Positions 10,339 to 22,409 of a stretch of 64,000 nucleotides of DNA are shown piece by piece. The first letter of the stretch is position 1, and every line of letters begins with the position of its first letter. The notes beneath the pieces were generated by a model that was given only the letters and a program-made list of their open reading frames with translations, had not been told where the DNA came from and ran no database searches. The DNA lies in the NCBI GenBank assembly GCA_027924585.1, contig BSBM01000386.1, positions 2,862,001-2,926,000 on the forward strand, written 5' to 3'. The DNA is from Larix kaempferi. Its lineage: Eukaryota > Streptophyta > Pinopsida > Pinales > Pinaceae. The position numbers were made by a program, and so were the translations under genes.

Positions 10339-12300
10339 ACTCATACTTGTTTACTGGTCCTTTTCGACATTTGCTTCGGTCATGGCAATCATATTCGAAA
10401 CCTTGCATATAGGTTTAGGCCTCCCCATTGTTATGATGCATTTGAACATTTTTCCATCTGACTTCGCGGACACCCCCTAAGTGTCTTTATCTTGCTCATG
10501 TTCCTTGCATTATGCATAGCTTTGTTCCATGCGCTTAGAACTAGTCTCGTGTGTCCCTAACACTCGTCTGCTTCCATTACAAGCTTTCTTCCATCTCTCC
10601 TTTGAGCTCGTTAAAAACATGAGCATTCTTCCATCTCTCCTTTGAGCTCGTTAAAAACAATAAGGAGGTCAGAAGTTTACTTTTTCGGGCTTTTAAACCT
10701 TTACGGAAAAGATTTTTATAAAGTCTTTTTTAAGCCCTTGTTAGAATTTTTTCAAATCAAACAAGATCACCGAGTATACTTTTCATTTCAGACTCGTTAA
10801 AGGATTTGAAGCGACATTCACTTAGGTATAAGTTTACCCCTTTTCTGGACCTTCGTGGATTAATTACGAAAAAGGTATACTCTAGTCATACATGACTAGA
10901 AGAGTTCTTCTCTCATTGTTTTACACTTTTTCGGGTGAGGAGACTAACTTTACGAAAAAGGATTCCCCTTTTATGTCAAGTTGTGATTGCATTGCATCAT
11001 CCTGCTTACCGCTTGAGCCTTGTATCGGCTCCCGCTTACTTAGTTGTTAGCCTGGTGCCTGAGCACTTTCCCTGTCGAGCCCTGTAGAGCTTACTTTTTC
11101 CCTTCACAATTTGACGACCTTTTGACCCTGAGGGAACACCCCCCCGAGTGTCTACACCCTATACATGCTTCCTTGCATTGATCATAGGTATGTTCCACTG
11201 CTTGGGACTGCTCTGCTCGCTATTTGACACTCGTTCCCTCACTTGTTGTACTATAAGCAATTTTATTCTTTTTCAAGCTTTTCCAAATATGAAAAAGACC
11301 AAAAAAATCAAATATTCCAAAAAGTCGGACGAGATTATGGTTACTACTTCTAGTTGGTAGCTGTTGTGTCACCTTTGAACAGAGCATTCATTCCACTCCA
11401 TACATTATGAGTCGGGACTATAGTTGGACCTTAAGAGTTATACTTGTTTCTTAGTTTCCTCCACCGATTGGTTAAGCTTCTAGTCATTATGGAGCCCTTT
11501 GTGGTGCCTTCTACATCGCACAGTCTATATTGAGTCTATGCTACCTGAGTCTATCCATCTGCCCATGCTCTTGTTCAAAGGAGGTCCTGAAACCAAAGTC
11601 GGCCACTCCTCAAATTTCTTGACTATTGCATGTCGGCCATCCTTATTCGGTCAATCCATTTCACCTGAGATCTTCCAAATCTTTCGGCATAGTTGGTACC
11701 TCGTGCTGGTTGATGGGGGATGCCTTAATTCCCTCCTTCCAGCGAGTCTCGTTCCATCAACTTCAACCCATTTATTCCAGAACTTGAGGCTTAGAGTTCG
11801 GTTGAGTACCTTGAGGCTTGCAGTCATTAGTAGCAGGTTCTCTCACCATCGACAATTTTGGGAATACACCAATGTCCCCTGATTGATTGATTCATCTCAG
11901 TGTTTGACTTCACCACATCTATTTGCACTATGATGATTGTACTCTGTGCCTTGATGCCCATTTTCATTATTGGTGGGTTATCTCGCATCTATTAACGGTA
12001 TGAATCATTGATCGGTAATCAGACGATGTCACATCAGGTTCAACCTCAACTCCTGTATTGACTTGATGGGAATTGCACCGTCGAAGACTCCTGTAGAAGA
12101 CCTCAGGCGATAGTGGCATTCAATATGCTACTTATGATTATGAATTTACATATGAGATATCACCTCTCAGATATCAGCAGTTTGTACCTCTAGTTTGCAC
12201 CAGTTGTCTCCTTTTCAGCAGGATACCATATCTTACTATAGAGCGATCATGGTTATTGGTTGTGGAACCTGATCTCCAGATTCAGAGATATTATTATTCA
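10339..12300 (+). other. Long 3' non-coding part of the gag-protease element
   Basis: There is no convincing gene in these 2 kb. A 41-bp direct duplication (catctctcctttgagctcgt core) lies at about 10584-10664. Repeated tttttcggg-type runs near 10685 and 10930 are typical of the untranslated 3' part of gypsy elements. The 70- and 127-residue ORFs at 11148 and 11499 show no family features. Confidence 0.45.
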
Positions 12301-12329
12301 ACCATTTTTGTACCCCAGCTTTATATGAT

Positions 12330-12852
12330 ATGTAAAAAGGACTGTACACTCACCCCAATAGGGGGGGTTGGGGAGGGGGGACGAAGCCTCCCCCACCGGG
12401 GTCTAGGGGTTATAACCCCTAGCTAGGGGGTCTGGGGGCCAGTGGTCCCCCGGCGGGGGTTCGAGGGCGAAGCCCCCGAAGGAATTTTTTGGATTGTTTT
12501 ACGGGCCCATGGTTTTGGGTAACCCGTGGTATTTTCCCATTGTATCTACCTTATAAAAGAAAGACATTGTAACATGGCTAGGATTGATGTATTAGGTTTT
12601 ATGCATTGTAAAGATCTCTAAGATCAGAAAAGAGACTGTGAGATAGTGAAGAAGAAGTGCACCGATTCTGCTGCAAGCTGTAACCCTTCACTTTTCTGGA
12701 CGGTATAATAATAAGGACTAGAAACTTCAGTGTGGATGTATCCCATATTGGGGTGAACCACGATATATCTGTGTCTCTCTTGTAATGTGTGTGTGATTAT
12801 ATTTGCATTTTTGTTTATTGTTATTGATCTGCGATCCTGTTTTTCTAACAAT
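12330..12852 (+). mobile_element. LTR-like fragment with GC-rich core
   Basis: The stretch contains a very G/C-rich block (about 12360-12482) made of alternating gggggt and ccccc runs with the repeated word gaagccccc. It then has a plant-LTR-like R/U5 section (gggtgaaccacgatatatct near 12751) and ends ctaaca at 12852. These are features of LTRs of plant retrotransposons. No flanking target duplication or partner LTR was found, so it could be a solo LTR or a piece of one. Boundaries are approximate. Confidence 0.5.
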
Positions 12853-13059
12853 GGCTATGATCACTTGTGACAGATATTCATTATGTACTTCCTATTCATG
12901 ACCATTGTATCAGATTGTTGTACTATACCGACATGTATTCAGAGATACTATTGTATTATGATGAGCAAGCTGCTCCTTCCACTTGTGTCCCCATCACTCC
13001 ACTTCTGATATTTATAATGTATATCGGCCATCGTAGCACCATTCTCTGACCTCACACAT

Positions 13060-13800
13060 TAGGGGGCATCTATTACAATGTAATTTTCCACCTTATGAGC
13101 ATCAAGACTCTTTGGCTTGCAAGATCCATTTTACTAACTCAGATCCACTTTATATCCTTCAGACATACTATTTTCCTATTTTCTTCCCTATACGCTAGTT
13201 GTATCACTCCAGTGGGCGTACTCGCGAGTTGCATCACTATAGCCCGCGGGTAGCATGTAAAATGGTAAAAATCACTAGTTAATTTTTTTTACTCTCACAA
13301 AGCGGTCTTAGGGTGACCTTTGGCCCTCCATTTTCCCTGAAATGCCTCGATGTGTCCTTTCACTTACCTTTGGGAGGACTATATATTGAGCACATATGGC
13401 ATATGGAAGGGAGGAGAAAGAGAGAGCAAGATAACTCTAGTGGATTTTTGCCCTATTTTGAGTTTACACTCATTGATCCTTGTAGTCGTGAACCCTTTAT
13501 GTTCACCTTCCAAACTCCTATCACAGTTTGAGTTTGCCATTCCATGGAGGATTGAAGTGGTGGAGGCACAAGTGGAAAGATCCAGATCTTGGTTCAGATT
13601 GGTTTCTGACAAGAGGTCGTATCACATTGTACTTCTTGTTATTTATTAATAGAAATACTCATATTCTCATCCATTAATGTGGTGAATGTTGTTATATTAC
13701 ATTAGGTTGCATTTACTTATGATATAATGGACCATTGCTATTGATGATTTTAATGTCGTTTATATATTATATGTGCTTGTTTTATATTGGCTATCAAGAC
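13060..13800 (+). mobile_element. Probable 3' LTR of the gag-protease element
   Basis: A polypurine-like run, ttagggggc, at about 13061-13070 is followed by an LTR-like sequence. A TATA-type motif, ctatatattgag, lies near 13379 and a purine-rich leader at 13400-13435. This order (long 3' region, polypurine tract, LTR with internal promoter) fits a 3' LTR of the upstream element. The matching 5' LTR is not in the window in recognisable form, so the boundaries are uncertain. Confidence 0.4.
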
Positions 13801-13959
13801 TAATTTGCAGGTTCAAGTGCACGAGTTGAAAGCTCCAGCGGTGATCTACATCAAACGTTTGGATCGAGGTTGGTTATATTCTTCATTATCTTAGCATTGT
13901 CATTTATATAGCATAGCAATGAGAATTGAGTTAATTTCTAGTAGTCAGCTATCTGTTGT

Positions 13960-14705
13960 GGTCTACCCCAAGCCATAGAAAGTTTTCTCCAACACAAATA
14001 TTCATCGGCAACCTGTATAGAAAACAACTGCGCATCAGGCAGATTGTCCTCCAGATTTGTAGGCTCTTCTCCATACTCAATCCTTGACAGATGATCAGGT
14101 CCTAAATTCAACCTTCCTAGCTTAACAACAATTTCAAAGTCATATTCTTGAAAGAGTAATAACCATCTTCATATGCGCCCCCTTAAAACTGGCTTATTGA
14201 CCAGGTATTTCAAAGTAGAATAATCCGTGAACATAGAAAAGTGCACCCCGAGAAAATAATGCATGAACTTCTGTAGCGCATAAACCATAGTGAGTCTTTC
14301 TCGCTCAGTAGTCGTATAGTTATTCTCAGCAGATGAAAGCTTCCTACTAGAAAATGCAATGGGATGATCAATACCCCCCTCTCCTAGCTGAGCAAGAACA
14401 ATGCCCAATGCTATACATGAAGCATCAACATGGACATGAAATGGCTTCTCCCAGTCTGGGAAAACTAGGATTGGCGCGGTGACCATCTTCTCTTTTAGGG
14501 TGTCAAATCCTTGTTCACATTCTTCGTTCCAGATGAACGGTGCATCTTTCTTTAACAGCTTCTCCATAGCTGTGGTTATCTGCGCATACCCTTTTATGAG
14601 CTTCCTGTAATAGACAGTATGCCCCAATGTAGTGCACAACTGCTTGACTGAATTTGGGGTGGGCAAGTTTACAATGACTACGATCTTCGCAAGAACTACC
14701 ATCAA
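13960..14705 (-). pseudogene. RNase H and connection region of gypsy A
   Basis: The thumb/connection block is LPTPNSVKQLCTTLGHTVYYRK. The RNase H part shows the acidic landmarks FHVHVDASCIALGIVLAQ, ERERLTMVYALQKFMHYFLG and FSMFTDYSTLKYLV. After a frameshift near 14169 the frame resumes with LLFQEYDFEIVVKLGRLN and HLSRIEYGEEP, where intact elements read close to NxxADxLSR. Coding then fades at about 13960, with integrase missing. Confidence 0.8.
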
Positions 14706-14714
14706 GCCCTGTTT

Positions 14715-15567
14715 TCACACAATGTGTCCCAAAAAAATTGCATAGAGAACACAGAAAATACCTTTCTTCAAATTCAAAGAAATCTGATGTTGTCTACATT
14801 TTTCCAGCATCATCCGGAGGTTCACAGCATGGTTCTTTAGTAAACCGAAAATAGTCCAATCATCAAAATAAACCTCTAAAAACTTATGTATGAAGTCTTT
14901 AAATGCTGCGACTACCACTCTAGAAAATAAGGCAGGAAAGTACATTTTTCAGCCCAAAAGGCATCACCATGTACTGGAATGACCCCCATTCTGTAGAAAA
15001 AGTGGTCTTGTGTCTATCTGCACTATCAATCCTGATTTGGTGGTATCCAAAGAATCCATCAGTAAAATAATAGGCCTCATTTCCTCCAACATTATCAAGC
15101 ACTTCATCTGTGAAAGGGGTAGGAAATGGGTCATGCATTGATGCATCATTCAACTTTTTGAGATCCACACAAATCCTGATCTCACCCTTCATTTTCTTAT
15201 CCTGGATAACCATCGGGCTTATCCACTCAGATTCTTTAACCGGCTCAAGGATCCCTGCATCGAGCATCTTATCGAGTTTTTCCTTAACTCGTTCTTTGTA
15301 GCGCGGGTTCAATTGATACGGTCTTTTCTTCACAGGCTTCGCGCCATGCTTAAGAGGAATTTTCATCACTCCTAAGTCTCCAAGAATACCTTTCATCTCT
15401 GTGAAATTGGTCGGGAATAATTCTCGATATTCCTGTAGTATGCCCACGACCTCCTCAATTGTGTCTTCATCCCAATAGTCTCCGATAGCTGTGAACTTTG
15501 GCTCTTCGTTGGTGCCAATGTTCACTTTTCTTGTTTTCACAGATCCACTCATATCTTGAATTTCCAT
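14715..15567 (-). pseudogene. Reverse transcriptase of gypsy A
   Basis: The palm and fingers are well kept: KRPYQLNPRYKERVKEKLDK, EWISPMVIQDKK, GEIRICVDLKKLNDASMHDP, FFGYHQIRIDSADRHKTTF and MPFGLKN. A frameshift near 14930 then separates the catalytic strand, VYFDDWTIFG, which matches the Y-x-D-D box in its F-D-D form. The RNase H block follows after another frame change near 14710. The enzyme would copy the element RNA but is not translatable as it stands. Confidence 0.88.
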
Positions 15568-15696
15568 TGGAGGTCCTTATACCTCGTGCGATCCCTCTGA
15601 TTCAGGTATCCTAATGTTGCGTGGGTCCTCCTCATCGTTGTCTACTTTATCCTCGCATTCCTCAGTGATGTGATAACAGTCAAGAGCGTGATCTAG

Positions 15697-16305
15697 CTAC
15701 TCTTCCCATTCTGGATGTAGGTGTGCAGGTACGCTGTTGGCTCCAAAGAATTCTTCTAGCATCATGTTTCCTTGTTTGTCTTCTAGCGTCATGTTTCCTT
15801 GTTCGTCATGTTGGCTCGGATGTTCGTCTTCGAAACTGAAATCCTGCTGGAAGCTCGCAGTTAGGAAAGACCAGTCTGTTGTTCCCCTATGCAATTCCAG
15901 GTCTAGGTACCACTTCTTCGGAATCGGTTTCTCCAGTGTGTGCGCAAATAGATGTACCCATTCAGCCTGTGGCATTTCTACCCATGCTTGTGAGCAAGCT
16001 TCAATATGTTCCCTTGGATCCCTCTGTCCATTATATTTTGTAAAAGGTAGCGTAACCTTCTCAGCAAACCTGATTTGCAACTTAATTCTGCACTGATCCC
16101 ATGTTTTCAACATCTTCATATGCGCAACCCACCATCTGGAAGGTGTCTCGCGCAGTGCCATGTCTAATGCTGATACGCGGTATTCATCTGCAACTACTGC
16201 AGTATATTCTTTGATAAAGCAATAAACATTAGATGAACCATCATAGGTAGGGATTGGATTACCTCTTTTCCAATCCAGCAGAGTGACTTCGTGATCCGCG
16301 TGCAT
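15697..16305 (-). pseudogene. Second gag-like domain between protease and reverse transcriptase
   Basis: An open frame of 202 codons holds the retrotransposon-gag-type helical pattern: SALDMALRETPSRWW, then a WDQCRIKLQIRFAE block, DPREHIEACSQAW, and WVHLFAHTLEKPIPKKWYLDL, followed by an acidic stretch. It overlaps the end of the protease frame and precedes the reverse transcriptase. A similar insert is known from some plant gypsy elements. Its role, possibly a second RNA- or particle-binding module, is not established. Confidence 0.65.
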
Positions 16306-17219
16306 CTCCGGGCAGATAATTCGTGCAATCTACTTTGCCAGTTTTCCAGTCCTGCGTCAGAGTCTAAAATACAAGAACTGTCACAACGCCGGCTGAGTGT
16401 TCCATCCGCGGTTGGATTAATATAGTTAGTAGCATTAGTTGTCATCTTGTAAATACGGTCCAAGTCTTGGGCTTGGGATTCCTCCTGAATCGGTTCAATA
16501 TATCGTTCACCCTGCGAGGGGTCCAGTGGCGCGATGGCCCTAATATAGTTGCCTTCAAATATCATTTTCATCGTCTTCAAATCAATGATGGCAGAGTTTT
16601 TCATTGCCCAATCTATACCCAGCAGCCCTGGATAAGGATGGTTGTCATCCACGATTTCAATCACTTCAAAATATGCATAGTTGCGCACTTCATCAATGTC
16701 AACGATGGTGTTGGGTAACCTTCCCAAAGGTATAACTATCCCTTGATTAGCCATTATTAACTATAGTGGTGACCACTATAACTTTGGTTTACCCATCTGA
16801 TGCCATGTATGCTTGGTCAAGACATTTACTTCGGAACCAAGATCAAGAATGATCTCATCCATCTCATAGTCCCCAATCTGTGCAGTGAGCCTCATTTCCC
16901 TTTCTATTCTTTTAGGACTCCTGATATTATGGACTGCGCCATGGGAAACCCCCTTCTCACTGCGTGGCTCATACTTCCTTAGTAGTTTTTCAAGTTCCAT
17001 GAAAGCATCTGCTCTCTTCAATAACTTCATGCAGCTCCGTAGGAACTCTGCAACAGTGGTACCTGTATCTGTTGCAGTGCCTGTGTGATCATATGTCATT
17101 GGCATATCCTCTATTTGTGGTGCTTCGCTGCACAGCGATATTCTCATCGACCCAGGTTTTGACTCTCTAAGGATATCTCGCGCGTCTGTAAATGCTCCTT
17201 TATTTTTCTGTAGGTCCAA
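16194..17219 (-). pseudogene. Aspartyl protease region of gypsy A
   Basis: Two frames joined by a shift near 16760. The first ends with EIILDLGSEVNVLTKHTW, the retropepsin active-site box with D-L-G-S in place of D-T-G-S. The second continues as VIPLGRLPNTIVDIDEVR and closes with HPYPGLLGIDWAMKNSAIID, the usual flap and I-L-G-x-D/N-W ending. The region upstream (VAEFLRSCMKLLKRADAFME) is the gag-protease linker. Confidence 0.75.
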
Positions 17220-17273
17220 GCTAGGTATCTTCCCAGGAGCTTTTCTATTCCATACTGGTTCACCAGGAATTTG

Positions 17274-18614
17274 CTAAGGATCGCATGTTCCAGAAGTCGA
17301 AGCTTCTGCGCCTCCATCTCTTCCTATATTAGCGCCACCATGCATTACCACAGTTACACTTGGATCCGCAGGTCTGCTCTCTGCTGCGATCAACTGAATG
17401 TTGGGATTCGGTGGTTCTGTCCTTCTTCGTTTCTGCATTTCTACCTCTAGTACAGGACAGTCTTCAATAAAATTCTCAAATGATTTACAATAATTGCACG
17501 TAGTGCATGGATTTGTACAATCTCGATATACATGACCTGGATAGCCACAGTTATAACAAATTACTTGGTCGCGGCCTATTCCTTGAGTCAAGTCGGCATT
17601 TCTTCCTCTGTCGCGGTATCCACCACCACGGCCTCTATATCCTCCCTGATCATAGTGAGCATTTTCTTGTTTTGGCTGATTTTCCACTTGGACGCAATAC
17701 ATTCTAGCGCCTTGCATTGCTTCCATATCTTGCTTTCTTTCATTCATTAGCTCATATGTAGGACAGTTGGATTCGTCATGTCCCACTGACTTACAGAAAT
17801 TACAATATAAGTTTTTTGGTGTTTTTACATATTTCTGTATTAGGTAACAGTCCTCAGGTCTGTGTCCTCTGCTTCTACATATTTCACACCACGATGCCTG
17901 GTTATGATTCATATTCATTGGGTTCGGTGCACCATTGTTAAGATAATATTGAAATAGAGGGTAATGTTCTCTGGTGTGGCCCTCTCCTTTGCATCTTGTG
18001 CACCAAACTTCGTGTCTTTGTTCATATCTCTATTCTTTTTCATTCTTCATACCTTGCAAATATAACATCAAGGTGGTTAACTAATTTTGGATCTATGACA
18101 TCCTAGAACTACTTTCTCCAATCGATGAAGCCTCCAACTTCAATGTGATCTCTTAGGCCTCTGCCTGCGACGCAACCTTTTGTTGCATCAGTGGTTTTCT
18201 GATGTGGGGAAACAGCGCAGTGATGAACCATTCCTTGTGTTGTTGCAGAGCTATCTCAAAGCTCACTTGATCTAGCAATGTATTAAATTTTTGGTCAAAT
18301 TCCCAAACCGTTTTGGTAGGTTTCTACTTGATTTACTTTAATTTTGTTATGCACTACAATTCTGATTTTGGCTTCTTAAACTCTGCTGCGAGCGCAACCT
18401 TAATTTTTGTTAGGGTTCTCGGCTGTGCCTAAGAATATTTCATAAACCAATGCAAGCCTCTGTCTCTGAAAGTAGTGATGAGCTGTTCTCTCTTCACAAC
18501 ATCATCATGAACCTGCTTTACACTCCATATGGCTTCACATAGAAACCAATGTTGATCAGGGTCTTCTAGACCCATTCCTTTGAATATCGGCAGTTTTATA
18601 TCGTTATATGTCAT
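17274..18614 (-). pseudogene. Gag of gypsy A with CCHC zinc knuckles
   Basis: The capsid-like start is LPIFKGMGLEDPDQHWFLCE with RDRGLHWFMKY. After several stops between 17920 and 18430 come three to four cysteine-rich knuckles: CEICRSRGHRPEDC, CNFCKSVGHDESNC, CYNCGYPGHVYRDC and a variant CNYCKSFENFIEDC. A Gly/Arg-rich stretch (YRGRGGGYRDRGR) sits between them. These knuckles bind RNA during packaging. More knuckles than the usual one or two is notable. Confidence 0.85.
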
Positions 18615-19156
18615 TCTCCTTCTTGGTTGTGTAGCACCCTAAGTAGTGCTATGATTCTACGAGGGGTTTTGAGCGGAAAAAATAAAGGGAATATTTGGAA
18701 TAGTGGTATTCTGCGGGATATTGTGAGACTAGGTATTCTGAACTGGACTAGTCTAAGTCGTGATGGTCTGAGCACCTGCTCCTGCGGTGCTAGCAGTATC
18801 GATGTTTTGCGGGGTGGGTTGCGCTATGCTCACAGCGGGTGGGTTCTGAGATAGGGGTGGCATGGTTTTTTCTACCGACGGGTTCTAAGGTGTGATAGGG
18901 TGGATGGTGGCTGATGACGGCGCGGTCTGATTGTTAAGGTCACATGGGATTTCGGTATCCACGCGGAATCCAGGTCCTCCTGGATTATTTTCTTTATTAA
19001 ACTCATATCTCTTTCCACTTCTCAGATTATGTGTCTCTTCGTTAGAATCACTAAAAATGCTATTGACCATGACAGATTCAAAAGTATTACTGCATTCTTA
19101 AGACGCCTTTCTCAGCTAAAAGCATTTTAATGTACAGACTGAGATTGTTTAGGAAA

Positions 19157-19597
19157 TTACCTCTGAATCCTTCGAAAAAAGTATGCTTCAGCTTGACTGT
19201 AGGACTTCAGCGTATCTACATCAAACTCGGTCACAAATCCTTCAAGTATGCTATCAACCCAGAAGTCGACTGCTTGCGACAGTGAGATATCTATTGCTTT
19301 GAGCTGCGTTGTGAGCTCTTGAGTCCACTCTGTAGGTACTCTTCCTTGAAAACAGGTTTTCTTTTCCGCGAGTCGCGATATCCACTCGTGCAGCTCGTTT
19401 CCAAACGAATCCCAAAATATCTCTTGAATATCTTTCCACAAATATCTATTTAACCACTGTACGTCAGAGAGACACGGGTTTCTGTTCTCTTTCTTTGAAA
19501 AATCTCTTTCGATCTTATCACACCAGTCCCAGATTTCTTTCTTTTCAGGATGCCGATTGTCTGAACCCAACGGGAACTGGTATTCTTCGTCACACAT
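19157..19597 (-). pseudogene. N-terminal gag ORF of gypsy A
   Basis: A 146-codon frame starts 56 bases inside the 5' LTR boundary. It is rich in Trp and charged residues (KKEIWDWCDKIERDFSKKEN, QWLNRYLWKDIQEIFWDSFG). I do not recognise a named domain. Position and orientation make it the leader or N-terminal part of gag. A second short open piece at 18885-19070 continues the polyprotein in broken form. Confidence 0.55.
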
Positions 19598-19652
19598 TAC
19601 TTTCCAAATACACTATCGCATCACTGACTCTTAGTCAAGCAACAGAACCATT

Positions 19653-21257
19653 TGTTGGCATCTATAACTGAGCTAGAGATTTCCAATGTAGACCCAGGTA
19701 CTTCGCGGTTCAAGGAACCAACAAAACCCCTATTCACTGACCCTTTCGGCAACAGACTACGAGCAGCCTGAGGTCTCACTCGAGGAAAAACTAAGGGGCT
19801 GGTTGCAGAATAAAGTTTCCACAACCTGGTGATGTGAGTGTAAAAGGGACTGATGGGAAGCACGACAAGGAAGTCTTACTGCGGACAAAGGACTGCGGGA
19901 AGTCTCTACTTCGCGTTATATACTTCGGCAATCTACTGCTCTTGTGCAACCAATGCATCCAAGGTTTGTGCGGTATCTGGTACTTCCTACATTGCGATGA
20001 CAAGTTATCAACAACTTATCTCGCAGCGCTCTCCAAGGGTTCAACGCATCGACTAGACCACACACCTGCTCAAGACTTGATTAACTCTAACCAATCTACT
20101 TAACGTTCCTTATCCATTCAACAACGCTTGGATTATTATCTTCAAGGCATATGTAAAGGAATGAAAAATATAATATGGCGCGCTCCAATGCTGCGCTCAA
20201 ATCCAGTGTTGAACGATGTGATTAACCAACATATTCATACATTCAAAGACTTAGAAATACTGAATACTTAACATTCATCCACTCATGCATTACTTAACAT
20301 ATTATTCCCACCATTCCCGTGGAAAATACATACAAAAGCAATCACATAATAGATAACTGCGGCATTAAACATCCATACTAAGCAAATGAACAAGTGTAAA
20401 TACAAACAAATCACACAACACATAGTTTAATGTGGTTCACCCCCCGGATGGAGGCTACGTCCACAAGAACTGTTGTTGAATTAGTCTGTTGGGAAGGGTA
20501 CAACAGTTATTGGTCTGCGCACTTAGCTGCAGACTATCTTCTCTCTCAGATAGGTCTCTGCGCACTCAGTTGCAAAGCCTTTACAATAGCTTCAAGCTTC
20601 GAAAGATCCTAACAATGTTCAACAATGACCAAAATGAAGATTAAACCTTCCCTTACAAAATTGCCCTTATTTATAGATCATGCTCGTAGGTCATGTCTTT
20701 ACAATCAGTAGGCAGAAACCCTTAGGTTTACAAAACTGTCACGGTTTTCCCCAAAACTAGACTTCTGGCACCTGGTAGCGAATATTCCGTCATGGTGGTC
20801 TTCCACACATGCTTCACGTTTCTATCAGCCTTCCCGCTGTGCGCATGCCAATAGGTCGCTTTCCCCAAGGGGTTATCCCTCTAACGGTTTCGTGCGACTG
20901 ATTCAAGAAGTGGCATCTTCCGCATGTGCGACCAGTCGCTTTCTTCCATATTTTCTCCTCCCACCGCTTAGCACTCCTGGAGCATCTTTACCAAAAATAG
21001 ACTACCGATGGTCTAACTGAAGCACATGCCATCCTCCATCCATCACTTTCTTTTTTGGCATCCCATGGACTAGACACTGCGCAACACTGCCTCCTTGTAG
21101 TACTAATCCTCGCAGCTTCATCTAGCATTTCACTACGCGCAACTTTGTAGCATCCAAAACTTGTACCAAAATTACTTTTATCTAAACTGCGCTCAGCTTG
21201 CAGTTCCAAAATCTTTCTTGCTCAAAATTGCCCCTTGCAAACCTGCACACTCCAACA
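19653..21257 (-). repeat. 5' LTR of gypsy A (1605 bp)
   Basis: On the plus strand the segment begins TGTTGG and ends CCAACA, perfect six-base inverted termini of an LTR. A typical R/U5 word, gtggttcacccccc, lies near 20431. Just inside the boundary (19635-19650, minus strand) is TGGTTCTGTTGCTTG, a decayed primer-binding site resembling the Asp-tRNA type used by many plant gypsy elements. The next plus-strand bases, ctagt, could be the target duplication, but the 3' partner is missing. Confidence 0.7.
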
Positions 21258-21505
21258 CTAGTTAATAGAAAATATATTGTCTTAACTGACCTGTAGGTTG
21301 ATATTTAACTGAATAACCTTGGGATTACAATGTTCCTCCCAACCATGACCCCTTTATATCGTTCCTGGTCTAACTAGATCCCCCCGAGCTGGTTCCAATA
21401 TGCAATAAGAGAAGTAGAGGACCTAGGGTAGACTGTTGGTCACATCTGGAGATTTATTAAGCTTCTTTAGTTATGTAGAATAATTCTCTCCTAATATGAT
21501 GGGTT
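21231..21505. repeat. Direct repeat copy 1, LTR fragment
   Basis: Twenty-six bases of the gypsy A LTR end plus about 245 bases of following sequence recur at 22409-22680 with roughly 90 percent identity by eye. After 21505 the two copies diverge. The second copy continues into the chromovirus LTR, so copy 1 is a fragment of a related LTR sitting against gypsy A. Confidence 0.7.
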
Positions 21506-22408
21506 TAGTTCGAGTTTAAATGCCTATTCCTAAGAGGAGAAAAGAAACACTGATGACTTCTAAAATCGTAGATATTGGTTTGTTTTATGTTGCATGTTGA
21601 TATATAACAGCGATCCTAAAAGTTTGTAGAACGTGGGTAGAGGGTTTGAATGTCTTGACCAGTGTTATTGTTTTTCTTCCTTTAAAGAATAAAGAAATGG
21701 ATTAAGTTTTGACTGTGTTGGTTTATGAATACTTTCGTGGGTCCTGTCTGGTAAATCTACGTGCTAGTTTGTACATTTTGGTAGCTTTCTCTGTTGAGAA
21801 GAATCGAAATGCTGATAAGGCCCTAAATAGGAAGAAATTGTGTTTGCTAGCTTCCTTGTATTGGAATTAAAAAAATATATAGCGGTTGTTCCTATGTTGT
21901 AGATCCAACATCGATAAAAATTATGAAAGTTAAGTTGGTGGTTAATTTTGAAGCTATGACCTGCGTTATTTCTATGGTGTAAAATCTTGCTGGTAAAAAT
22001 GTTAAACCGTAGTTTTCTCAAACTTGGCTGAATTAAATGTATAGTATGATGTTTTCGTTTTGTAAAGGTTTTAATAGTTCAGGCATCCATATTTAAATAA
22101 AAGTTTTAATACTGGTAATCCTTTTTATCTAGGTATCTAGCACATGCTAGGTAGACTAGACCTACTAGATCTTTGAAATAAATAGGGTAGACGATAGAAT
22201 AAATGAAAATATTTAAATGAATGATTGATCTATAATGTAAACCCTAGGAGCCCATGCTGATTGGCCCTTGCTCCATAAAAGAAAATAAAAATAATAAGAT
22301 ATAGGAAACATGAATGTTATATATAATAATTCCTACCCTAACAACATAATCAAATTTAATTATATGGAGAATTTGTGATTCGTACTTGGTTCTTTGGAGT
22401 TTGATATT
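21506..22408. other. Spacer between repeat copies
   Basis: About 900 bases of AT-rich sequence with no gene-like frame. It separates the two copies of the 270-bp direct repeat. No transposon termini were identified. Confidence 0.4.
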
Positions 22409-22409
22409 C

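Larger units (their letters stand above)
13960..21257 (-). mobile_element. Gypsy element A, 3'-truncated
   Basis: Read on the minus strand it has a 5' LTR (21257 to 19653), a weak primer-binding site, gag, protease, a second gag-like domain, reverse transcriptase and RNase H. It stops near 13960, before any integrase or 3' LTR. Many frameshifts and stops show age. The extra gag-like domain and the CCHC-rich gag place it in Ty3/gypsy outside the chromovirus type seen at 22-29 kb. A clade call needs a tree. Confidence 0.8.
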
